DNA of 64,000 nt from Pneumocystis sp. 'macacae' (Eukaryota > Ascomycota > Pneumocystomycetes > Pneumocystales > Pneumocystaceae): assembly GCA_018127085.1 (NCBI GenBank), contig CM030724.1, forward strand, positions 186,001 through 250,000, in the 5' to 3' direction. Numbering within the stretch: the stretch's first letter is position 1; each line of letters begins with the position of its first letter. The notes below the pieces were generated by a model. The model saw nothing but the letters and a program-made list of their open reading frames with translations. It was not told the DNA's origin and ran no database searches. Both the position numbers and the translations under genes were made by a program. Of this stretch, positions 25,505-34,963 are shown one piece after another.

Positions 25505-26554
25505 ATGGACCCCGACAACATCCACGTCCTGCGCCGCATCCTCCTCAACGAGGACAACCAGTCCTCCCTCGGTGCACGCTTCCGTGCACTCTTCTCTCTC
25601 AAGGACCTTGGCTCCCAGGGCTCCAAAGACGCAATCGATGTCCTTGCACTCGCCTTCCACGACAACTCCGAGCTCCTCAAGCATGAGGTCGCCTATGTCC
25701 TTGGCCAGACACAGAACCCCCACGCCATCCCTCCTCTCGAGCATGTGCTCTCCTCCCCCTCCCAGCAGCCAATCGTCCGCCACGAGGTCTCCTCTCCCCC
25801 CTCTTCTCCCCCCACCCACCCCCTCCAGGCTGCCGAGGCCCTCGGCGCACTCAACAGCCGCCAAAGCCTCCCCCTCCTCACACTCTACCGCGACACCGAT
25901 CCCCTCGAGATCATCCGCCAGACATGCGACCTTGCCATCCACCGCATCAACTGGGCCGCCAACCCTAGCCCCAGCCCCAGGTACCCTAACCCTAGCCCCG
26001 ACACCAACCCCAAACCCTAACCAATCTGCCCCCAACCCCAACCCAGCCCCTGCCCTAACCCCCCCAGCCTGACCAGCCCATTCGCCTCCATCGACCCTGC
26101 ACCGCCTCTCCCCCCCGACCCCCGACTGTCCCCCGACTCCGAGGTCGCCGTGCTTGCCCCACAGCTCCTCGACCAGACACTGCCCCTCTTCCACCGCTAC
26201 CGCGTCATGTTCCGTCTCCGCAACATCGGCTCTCCGCCTGCCCTTGCCGCCCTTGCCCGCGGCTTCTCCGACCCCTCTGCCCTCTTCCGCCACGAGGTCG
26301 CCTATGTCCTTGGCCAGCTGTCCTCGCCCCTCTCTGTCCCCTGTCTCTCCAGCGTCCTTGCCAACCCCGCCGAGCTCCCCATGGTCCGCCACGAGGCTGC
26401 CGAGGCCCTCGGGTCCATTGCTTCCCCCGACTCCCTCGCCCTCCTCGCCGCCTTCGCCTCCGACCCCAACACTGTTGTGCGCGAGAGCTGTCTCCTCGGT
26501 ATGCCTCCTCTCTCTGCCGCCTCTGACTCCCCAGCAACCGACATGTATCTATGA
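25505..26554 (+). CDS. Deoxyhypusine hydroxylase (HEAT-repeat iron enzyme)
   Basis: Completes hypusine on eIF5A by hydroxylating deoxyhypusine. Exons 25505-25786, 25829-25980, 26077-26498 and 26535-26554 give 291 residues (human 302, yeast 325). The two halves of the HEAT-repeat fold carry the four His-Glu iron-binding motifs: KHEVAYVLGQ, RHEAAEALGA, RHEVAYVLGQ and RHEAAEALGS. The halves are joined by a Pro/Ser-rich linker (PSPSPFASIDPAPPLPPD). The C-terminus is short: after VVRESCLL it reads ATDMYL and stops, lacking the final ten or so family residues. Intron 2 (96 nt) contains several CCCTAAC units. Codons end mostly in C, unlike its neighbours. The 3' end is 27 bases from rpa12, which reads toward it. 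Confidence 0.9.
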
Positions 26555-26581
26555 AACCGGACACACACGTGTCCCCACTCC

Positions 26582-27035
26582 CTACCCACTCGTCGAGAAC
26601 CGGTGTCTTCCGTCAGCATGTCCGCTGCACACACACCTACCCGCAGCGCTCACACTCATACAGGACCGTTGCCCCCTCGTCTGCACTGCGCATCTGCAGT
26701 GCATGGAAACGCATCTCTGGGTGTCCGCATGCCGGGCACGGCTCGTCTATCTGCATGCATCAGCTGCACCCTCCACCCACTGCTACCGTTGCGCCGCCCG
26801 CTGCACGCACAGGCGCCTGTGCAGTGCGCCGCTGCCGCAGCACTGCCCCAAAGCCCTGCGGCTGCCGCACCGTCACCGTCCGCACTGCCTCAAGAACTGG
26901 CGTCAGCACTCCACACACACCCATACCCCCAAGCGCAAAGCGCGCTCCACACTCGCGGCAGACAAGCGCGTCGCCACAGACATCAAGCAGTGCTCCACAC
27001 GCAGTGCAGAAGACAGCCGACCCAGCGACAGACAT
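26582..27035 (-). CDS. rpa12: RNA polymerase I subunit Rpa12 (two zinc ribbons)
   Basis: Small Pol I subunit needed for transcript cleavage and termination. The start ATG at 27033-27035 gives MSVAGSAVFCTACGALLDVC, followed by CRECGARF, the N-terminal Cys4 zinc ribbon. Exons 26927-27035, 26787-26896, 26641-26750 and 26582-26606 encode 117 residues (fission yeast 119). The C-terminal TFIIS-like ribbon reads PCPACGHPEMRFHALQMRSA, DEGATVLYECERCG, HRFSTSG, with the catalytic-type Asp-Glu after RSA. Introns are only 30, 36 and 34 nt; their ends carry GCTGAC or GCTGAT branch-like words. The first (26897-26926) is a multiple of three without a stop, so its splicing is less certain. It shares a 61-base promoter with eIF4A. 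Confidence 0.88.
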
Positions 27036-27096
27036 GCTCCGCGCGTCGCAGAAAAAACTAGGGTTAGCTCCGGAAGACCGTTTTCCACGACAAACG
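27036..27096. promoter_or_regulatory. 61-bp divergent promoter with telo-box, rpa12/eIF4A
   Basis: Only 61 bases separate two opposing start codons. TAGGGTTAG at 27059-27067 is a telomere-type motif (the complement reads CTAACCCTA), like those in the dim1/DOHH promoter. The G versus C bias of the + strand also reverses here: lines up to 27.0 kb have more C than G, lines after 27.1 kb more G than C. The binding factor is unknown. Confidence 0.5.
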
Positions 27097-28570
27097 ATGG
27101 CGAAGTAAGTGGCGCAGCACAGCACAGACTGATGGGACAGAGCGGACGAGAGCACCGGACTGTCAGAGGTCCGCGGAGAGATCGACTCCAACTGGGACGA
27201 GGTTGTCGACAACTTCGACAACATGGACCTGAAGCCCGAGCTTCTGCGGGGAATATATGCATACGGGTATGCGGCAAGGCCAGGACAGGTGCTGACGACA
27301 GGTTTGAGCGGCCAAGCGCAATCCAGCAGCGCGCAATCCTGCCGGTCATCCGGGGTAGGGCGCGGTGCACAGAGACATGCTGACAGACAGACCGGGACGT
27401 CATTGCACAGGCACAGTCGGGGACAGGGAAGACAGCGACATTCTCGATCTCAGTGCTGCAGAAGATCGACATCGGGGTCCGGCAGTGCCAGGCGCTGATT
27501 CTTGCGCCGACACGGGAGCTTGCACAGCAGATCCAGAAGGTTGTTATTGCAATCGGGGACTTTATGCATGTCGAGTGCCATGCGTGCATTGGAGGCACAA
27601 ACATACGGGACGACATGCAGATTCTGCAGGGCGGGGTGCATGTGGTGGTGGGGACGCCGGGACGGGTCCACGACATGATCCAGCGGCGGGCGCTGAGGAC
27701 GGAGGGCATCCGGATCTTTGTGATGGACGAGGCGGACGAGATGCTCTCGGTAGGGAGGGCGTGGAGGGGCAGAGGGCTGACGGGGACAGCGGGGATTCAA
27801 GGACCAGATGTATGACATCTTCCAGCTGCTGCCGCCGTCGACACAGGTGGTGCTTTTGTCGGCAACGATGCCGCAGGATGTGCTGGAGGTGACGACGAAG
27901 TTTATGCGGGACCCGATCCGGATCCTGGTGAAGAAGGACGAGCTGACGCTGGAGGGGATCAAGCAGTTCTACATAGCGGTGGAGCGGGAGGACTGGAAGC
28001 TGGACACGCTGTGTGACCTGTACGAGACGGTTACGATTACACAGGCGGTTATCTTCTGCAACACGCGGCGAAAGGTGGACTGGCTGACGGAGAAGCTGAC
28101 GTCGCGGGACTTTACGGTATCGGCGATGCACGGGGACATGCAGCAGTCGGAGCGGGAGATCCTTATGAAGGAGTTCCGGAGCGGGTCGTCGCGTATTCTG
28201 GTGGGGGGGTTGTTTTTGGGGGAGGGAGCTGACGGGGGCAGATTGCTACGGATCTTCTTGCGAGGGGGATTGATGTCCAGCAAAGTAGGGGGAGCTGGTG
28301 GGGGGTTTTCTGACGGGGGTAGTCTCGCTGGTGATAAACTACGACCTGCCGTCGAACCGCGAAAACTATATTCACAGGATCGGGCGTGGCGGCCGTTTTG
28401 GGCGCAAGGGAGTGGCGATTAACTTTGTTACATCGGAGGACGTGAGAATGATGCGGGATATTGAACAGTTCTATAGTACACAGGTGGGTTGGGGGAGTGG
28501 GGGGTGCAGGGGGGTTGCTTATTGATGCAAGATTGAGGAAATGCCTATGAACGTTGCAGACTTGATATGA
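27097..28570 (+). CDS. tif1: Translation initiation factor eIF4A (DEAD-box helicase)
   Basis: RNA helicase of the eIF4F cap complex. Eight exons: 27097-27104, 27141-27266, 27302-27354, 27391-27749, 27790-28200, 28242-28284, 28323-28483 and 28532-28570, giving 399 residues. Introns are 35-48 nt, very G-rich, most with CTGAC before the AG. Motifs in order: the N-terminal aromatic region and Q motif [22 protein letters not shown] (motif I), [27 protein letters not shown] (motif II), SATMP (III), [46 protein letters not shown] and the ending [12 protein letters not shown]. That tail and [13 protein letters not shown] mark eIF4A itself rather than Fal1/eIF4A-III. Exon 1 holds just MA and two bases. 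RDRDVIAQ replaces the more common GRDVIAQ, which follows from the intron-3 splice choice. Confidence 0.95.
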
Positions 28571-28809
28571 AGGGCTATGGCAGTTTTCTCGGGACGAAGT
28601 CTGGTATAACTTTGTATTACGTAGATTGTCACATGTAATTATTTACAACTTTTTTAATTTAAAAATATTTTAAAACTTTTCCTTAACTGCTGATTCGAGT
28701 GGTTCGAAGGTGTTTTGCTCGTGCGTCATCGATCGATGAGTCGTGGCTTAAATAAGCGTGTACAGCATCGATCAGGACGTAAAAGTATTTGTCTGGCATG
28801 GAGTAAAGC

Positions 28810-31517
28810 ATGGACGAGACGTCTGAGTATGAGTTTTCGGACGAGGAGGGCTTAAGGTCTATTTTAGAGGCAACGGAAATCGTTCTTGAGCAGTTGGAAA
28901 TAGAAACAAAACAATCTGGACAAGCAAATGTGATTGTTTCCTTGTCTTTGCAACGCAGGAGCTGAATTTTGAGCAGAAAAAGACAAGGAATGGAAAAGAA
29001 CACGGAAACCCATCGATATTGCTCCAAACAACGCTGTTTGGGGATGTAATTCCAAAAGAACAGGGCAGCTTGGTTGTAGAGACAATAGAAGAGGCTCCTA
29101 CGCACCACGAGATTGATGCAGATTTGATTAAGACGTGGATCTATCCTACTAATGTTAGTGAAAGAGATTATCAATTTAATATTGTCCAGAAGGCGCTTTA
29201 TCAAAATATTCTTGTTTCTCTTCCTACGGGATTAGGAAAAACGTTTATTGCAGCGGTATTGATGCTTAATTACTATAGATGGTTCCCAAAAAGCAAAATT
29301 GTATTCGTTGCTCCTACAAAGCCTCTTGTTTCTCAACAGATTCAAGCATGTTACAACATATGTGGAATACCGCTAGAAGATACAATTGAATTAAGTGGCA
29401 ATACAAAACCAATTTTAAGGTCTAGTGCTTGGAGCGAAAAAAGGGTATTTTTTATGACGCCCCAAGCGTTACAAAATGATTTGGAATCCGGAATTTGCAA
29501 TAAAAAATCTATCGTTTGTCTAGTTATTGACGAAGCACATAGAGCTACTGGGAATTATGCTTATTGTAACGTTGTTCGCATGATTCGTTCAGAAAACAAA
29601 AGTTTCAGAATCCTGGCTTTAACAGCAACACCCGGAACAGATATTGTTTCAGTGCAAGAAGTGATTAATTCGTTATGTATTGCTCGAATTGAGCTTCGGA
29701 CCGAAGATTCTATTGATATTCGCGGTTATTTGCATAATCGTACAGTAGAAACTATATTAATACCTCTTTCTCAAGAATTAATAATCCTTCGCGACTTGTA
29801 TGGGAGTATTATAAAACCATTTCTACAAAAGTTAAATGCTGCAAACGCATGCCATATTCAAGATCCTGGCGATTTAACAGCTTTTGCAGTTATGCAAGCT
29901 CAAAAATCTTTCATGAAGACACCTTCTATGATAAATGCATCGTCTAGCAAAAAAAGTGAATTTTATGGGCTCTTTTCTTTTCTATCTTCTCTAGCATACC
30001 CTATGTCTTTATTAGTTTGTCATGGAATAAACCCATTTTATGAAAAAATTAAAGAATTGACTGATAATAAATCCATAAGAAAATATAAATCATTTTTTAA
30101 AAATGATGAAAGATTTAGGAAAATTCTATCTCTCATTGAAGATATGAAATTAAAACCGTCATTTATTGGGCATCCAAAGCTAGATAAATTACGCTCTCTT
30201 ATATTAAACCATTTTACTAATACAGATACCAAAAATGAGGAAACACGAGCAATGATATTTGTTGAGTATAGATCAAGTGCCGATGATATCATAAGATGCT
30301 TAAAAGAACATTATCCGTTAATAAAAGCACAACTGTTCATTGGCCAATCTTCTAATAAATCTTCTTTAGGAATGTCTCAAAAAGAACAGATTTCTATTGT
30401 CGAAAAATTCAAAGAGGGATCTTTCAATACATTAGTTGCTACATCTATAGGAGAAGAAGGTCTTGATATTGGTGAAATTGACTTAATTATATGCTATGAT
30501 TCAACATCATCTTCAACTCGCTTATTACAACGTATGGGAAGAACGGGACGTAAACGACATGGTCATATATATATCTTACTTAGTGCTGGACGCGAAGAAC
30601 GAAGCTATTTTCGTGCTAAGGAATCTTATAAAATAATTCAAAAAACCATCGCAAATGGAAATTTATTAGAATTTCAGGAAAAAATGTCACCCAGAATAAT
30701 ACCTAATCTAGAAAGCCCTGAGTGTAAAAAACAAGAAATAGAAATACCAAGAAAAAATATTTCAACTAGTCTAAATCCTAAACATATAAAACAATATGAA
30801 ATAAAGCATCAAAGAAAAACTATACTTCCAACATATACAAATCAATTCATTACAGCATCTGTTTTACATAAACAAGCAGCTCAGACTAATCAATCATCGA
30901 GTCAACTAGAGAATGCTACTGTATCGGACCATTCAGTAGAATGTTTATATTCTATACAGAAAAAACACTTTTATAATGTTGAAGTTATTAAAAACAAACT
31001 ATTATTCGAAAGAAATATTACATTGTTCCCAACATCCGCACCACAATATAAACTTAGTTCAATAAATTATGTTTCTCATAGTAAATTATGTCAACGGTTA
31101 ATCCAAACTATGCAGAAATTCGAACATATGAAAACATCTGGGACTTTATTAAATAACGATTTTATAAACAATAAAGATAAAGTTAATTCTTTTAACTTTA
31201 GAGATATATTGGTCAGAAATTCAAATAACTCCAAATTTATCAAAAAGGATCTTAGTTTATTTCAATATTCAGAACAAAACAATCATAAACAAAAATCTTT
31301 ACCCTTGAAAAATACAGGTTTAAAAGAAATTCAAAAGGGGCAAACTTTTACATACAAACGATCTTTATCTAAGACTATAATACAACCTAGACAGTTCAAT
31401 CAATTCAAACGCCGCAAAATTATTAACGATAGTGACGATGATCTCGAGTTACCTGAAGTCACCAACCTAATGTATTTGCTAAACAAAAGACAAAGAAAAA
31501 GGATATTAATAAGCTAG
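28810..31517 (+). CDS. FANCM-family DNA helicase (Mph1/Fml1)
   Basis: 3'-5' DNA helicase and fork-reversal translocase that remodels stalled forks and D-loops. Exon 1 (28810-28929) starts MDETSEYEFSDEEG; a 29-nt intron (28930-28958) joins it to one long exon ending at 31517, about 890 residues (Fml1 about 830). The superfamily-2 motifs are clear: NVSERDYQFNIVQKAL, SLPTGLGKTFIAAVLML (motif I), FVAPTKPLVSQQ, VIDEAHRATGNYAY (DEAH), ALTATPG, FVEYRSSADDII, ATSIGEEGLDIGEIDLIICY and RLLQRMGRTGRKR. The region between the two RecA folds (residues about 240-390) matches the Mph1/Hef insert. The tail is Lys/Asn-rich and shows no nuclease. The first intron is unusually short, but needed for an ATG start. 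Confidence 0.9.
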
Positions 31518-31644
31518 CATATAGTTTAATGATATAATATATAATTTGGTTATTTGTATTTTTAATAATTTTAAAAAAAACTATCTTCGAATATCGGATT
31601 CTAACCTCCCGATTAACGGTTAATAAAAATATCATTAATCTACA

Positions 31645-32213
31645 ATGAATCAAAATAAATTTCCAAAAATTTCAGAACAAAATCTTATTGATTTCCATAA
31701 AAGCCATTTCAATGATTGTTCATCACAATTTTTTAATTCTTTTTTGGAAAAAAATGAAAAAAATATACACAAAAATGCTAATCTTCTAGAGTGTGCTAAG
31801 TATCCAGATGGAAATATTAAGACACTGGACGACGAAGATATTGCGTACTTCAAATGGTCAGAATCATTTAAATCAAGTTTACTATCAACCTATCTTTTTC
31901 ACAACTAAATATTACTTTAGAATTAAATCATACAACTTATATTATTTCTAACGAAAACAAAACAGAACCACTCGAAAGCACCAAAATATCACAGGAGGAA
32001 CTTAAACCTCATATACCTTCTTATTCTAAACTTATTAGAAATGATCAAGAACTTTTTCAAAAATATGGAGAAAAATATAAAATAATTATAGAAGCGGAAG
32101 ATGCACTCGATTCATATTACTATGAAATATCACAAAAGGATGATGACTTTTTTAAAGTAAATAAAAAAAAGATTAGAATCAATTACTGGCCAGCCATACC
32201 TATACGTATTTAA
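31645..32213 (+). CDS. Hypothetical small acidic protein, two exons
   Basis: Not recognised with confidence. Exons 31645-31876 and 31921-32213 join in frame across a 44-nt intron (donor GTTTAC, acceptor TTACTTTAG) to give about 174 residues. The N-terminus, MNQNKFPKISEQNLIDFHKS, is followed by a conserved-looking DDEDIAYFKWSE and, after the splice, HIPSYSKLIRNDQELFQKYG and a charged tail ending YWPAIPIRI. There is no signal peptide, membrane helix or known motif. It lies 127 bases after the helicase on the same strand. Low-complexity content is moderate, so it looks like a real, soluble protein. It may belong to one of the small fungal families of unknown function. Confidence 0.55.
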
Positions 32214-32663
32214 ATAACAAAAATATTAAAGTAATCATCTATGATGAAATCATCTATGTCATCCTTGTCCAGAACTTGATAATTTATCTACAATAACAAG
32301 ATTATGATGACAATAGAATATTAATTTCTGAGATATGCATTGAACCAAAGATGTAAATAATATCTTTCCTTAAAAACGCATATATCGAATCATATCTTTT
32401 ACAAACGAATATATATATAGTGGGTTAATAAAAAAGTAATTTAAAATATTCCACCAAAGAATTCGCTACTTCATATCTTTAATGTTAAGAAAATAAGACT
32501 GATAAAACAAATCAAAATACTGTAAAAGTAGACTACAAACACCATGTAAGAATGTACAACCCAAAAGTCTATTAAAGACCATTTATCCCATATAATAAAC
32601 TTAATACCTGTATCTTTAAAATAGTTTCCTAGCACAATTAACACAACAATTTTATCATTTTAA
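32214..32663. other. Convergent 3' intergenic region
   Basis: 450 bases between the hypothetical gene (+) and the Dsc4-like gene (-). AT-rich; nothing recognised. Confidence 0.4.
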
Positions 32664-33303
32664 CTATTCTATTTCATCTTCGAAAGGATCCAAAAAATCA
32701 AGAATAACATCAGAAGCATTTTCTTTTATGTTTAAAATAAATAGTTGTAAAAAAAGAATAATAAAATCAAAAAAACATGATTTAAACCGACAATGGTGAA
32801 CTAAAACTTCGGTATTTCAAACTTACTTAAGCATAAAAAATACCTTCTCCAACAAAATTAATAAGAATCCCGCCATGTAAGTATCCATATTGACCATCTG
32901 GAGCATCAGGAAGCATCCACATTAAATGACAAGTTAAACAAAGAAAAAAAGACATAAAAACCATATAAAAAAACAAGAAAGGCGACACAACTGAAAAATA
33001 AATAACCTTATGTGCATAAATATTCTTTCTTCTCCATTAATCAATTAAAACTCCATTATCTATATTCATACCAATTGTATAACTGAACGAAGCAAAAGTC
33101 GTAAAAAACTCTCACTAAAAGACATAAGAAGAAAAAAACAAAACTAAAAAATACTCCATAAAATAAACATAAACAATGTGAGAATATACTAAAATATCAA
33201 GCGAACGGATTAAATTACTTTTAAACAATTCGCATGTTTTGTAAGACCTATTTTGATCCGAAGACTCATATAAAGGCTCTAAATTCAAAGAATCTGAATC
33301 CAT
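32664..33303 (-). CDS. Dsc4-like membrane protein (DUF1746), Golgi Dsc E3 ligase subunit
   Basis: Four exons (33155-33303, 33072-33114, 32844-33024, 32664-32800) total 510 nt, 169 residues, all phases consistent. After an acidic N-terminus the first conserved block spans the first splice: LIRSLDILVYSHIVYVYFMD, then ESFLRLLLRSVIQL, matching the DUF1746 pattern of a membrane helix followed by SxFRLLLRAxVQ. A second helix region follows, VFMSFFLCLTCHLMWMLPDA, then YGYLHGGILINFVGE and a last helix FFDFIILFLQLFIL. In fission yeast this domain is in Dsc4, part of the Golgi ubiquitin ligase that cleaves SREBP under low oxygen. It is much shorter than Dsc4, ending with an acidic tail (LDFLDPFEDEIE). 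The family call comes from memory of the pattern. Confidence 0.65.
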
Positions 33304-33671
33304 TCAAGCGTTTTTCAAGAAATTAAACGCAAAATTGATCCTTTTTTATTAAAAAAATCAAATTTAATAAAATAATAAAAATTAAAGATAAATGATTATC
33401 AAAACGTTTAAAATTAAAAAAATAAATAAAGTATTAAAACCAATAAAAAGACATAAAAAAAGTAATACAGAGTTAGAAGAAGTATTTTTACTATATATGA
33501 ATTCTTGTTACTAATTTTTATGAGAAATAAACATTTTTTAAACATTTCTAAAACACCAAATATTATTCAATTATGACTATTTTAAAAAATAAACAGATAA
33601 AAATAGATAATAAAAATAATGTATGTTTTTGTTATTAGAAACGTCTATTCTTTAAAGAAATACAGGAAAGA
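33304..33671. promoter_or_regulatory. Divergent intergenic region upstream of the RFC gene
   Basis: 368 bases, A- and T-rich, between two divergent starts. No motif that I can name. An upstream non-coding or very short coding exon of the RFC gene cannot be excluded. Confidence 0.3.
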
Positions 33672-34963
33672 ATGATACCATGGGTCGAAAAATAGTATTT
33701 TTTCTATCATAATAAAAAAACAATCTAACCAAAAAATTAGCCGACCACAAACACTTGATCAAGTAGCATTCCAAGATCACGCAATATCGGTCCTTAAGAA
33801 ATCATTACAGTCAATGAATGTATATACGCCAAGTTTGACAATATTTTACTAATCAAATAGTTACCTCATTTACTATTTTATGGATCTCCAGGAACCGGTA
33901 AAACATCAACTATTCTTGCATTAGCAAATGAACTATTTGGGTAGATTTTTTGAAATATAAGTTGTACTATTAATATTCTTTATAGTGTGGAATTAATGAA
34001 ATCACGCGTATTGGAATTAAACGCATCAGATGAACGAGGAATATCAATTATTCGCGAAAAAGTTAAAAACTTTGCGCGAATTGCTGTATCTAGTAGCTCT
34101 GAGTAACAAGAATACCTTTTTAACATAATACTTACACTACTAGATATCCTTGCCCACCTTATAAAATTATTATTTTAGATGAAGCAGATTCTATGACTCA
34201 AGATGCACAATCAGCTTTACGACGCACAATGGAAACATATTCTAAAATTACAAGATTCTGTCTGATTTGTAATTATATTACTCGGTAAATTGAATAACCG
34301 TTTTTTATATCCTTTTTACCATTTGAAGGATTATTGGACCTTTAGCGTCTAGATGCTCAAAATTTCAATTTAAACCTCTTAGTTTTCAGCATTCAATGGA
34401 AAAACTTAAATATATAGCTGCTTGCGAAAATGTCAAATATGATAAAGGTGTAATTGAAATGCTTATTGAACGATCAAATGGAGATTTACGAAAAGCTATT
34501 ACATTTTTACAGTCTGCAACACATTTCATTGATTCAGATCCTAATAAAAAATCATTAGAAAATACTAAATCTATTTCTGTTGAATTAATTGCGGAAATAT
34601 CAGGTGCTGTTCCTGATCATATTATTCAACATCTACTTTCTCTATGTTTTTCACCCAAAAACACTTCATCATATTACGATACAATTGATCAATATATTTC
34701 AGAAATTGTTGCAGAAGGTTATAATGCCAATCAAGTGATATCTCAGGTTTGTAAATCTCTTGTTTAAATATTTTTATCATTCTCTAAAGTTACATGACTG
34801 TATTGTTTCAAACGAACTCATCTCTGGTGCTCAAAAAAATACAGTGGTTCAAATAATGGGAGAAACAGATATGCGTCTTAATAATGGCGGTGATGAACAT
34901 TTAAATTTATTGGATTTAATTTTACAATTATCAGAAATTTATACTAAATACTTACACAATTAA
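33672..34963 (+). CDS. Replication factor C clamp-loader subunit (yeast Rfc2 / human RFC4 type)
   Basis: AAA+ subunit that loads PCNA. Seven exons: 33672-33694, 33741-33819, 33861-33940, 33986-34102, 34144-34284, 34329-34746 and 34790-34963, about 343 residues. It starts MIPWVEKY, continuing [20 protein letters not shown]. Walker A is [11 protein letters not shown] (Ser where Pro is usual), the RFC box is [20 protein letters not shown], Walker [11 protein letters not shown], sensor [11 protein letters not shown], and the arginine finger [10 protein letters not shown]. The segment [20 protein letters not shown] points to yeast Rfc2/human RFC4 rather than Rfc3 or Rfc4 of yeast. The N-terminus is short, lacking the 20-25 residues before PWVEKY in yeast, so an upstream exon is possible. 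The C-terminal collar is complete. Confidence 0.9.

Noticed and set aside
25331..26392. 353-residue Gly/Glu/Val-rich open frame on the - strand
   Set aside because: It is the antisense of DOHH exons, kept open by the high GC content; it has no domain and spans DOHH introns.
25290..27070. Relic of a telomere or of a telomere-telomere fusion
   Set aside because: Only a few interrupted CCCTAA units occur, all in promoters or an intron. A fusion would give TTAGGG followed by CCCTAA on one strand, whereas here CCCTAA precedes TAGGG.
26154..27383. 409-residue Pro/Ser/Arg-rich open frame on the + strand
   Set aside because: Shadow of DOHH and antisense of rpa12; composition is that of an out-of-frame GC-rich sequence.
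24450..28600. GC-rich block as bacterial contamination, horizontal transfer or chimeric assembly
   Set aside because: All four genes are eukaryotic with spliceosomal introns, and the composition changes gradually within dim1 and again around the last eIF4A exon rather than at a sharp joint.
28683..29204. 173-residue open frame on the - strand
   Set aside because: Overlaps the start of the FANCM-like gene in antisense and has no recognisable domain.
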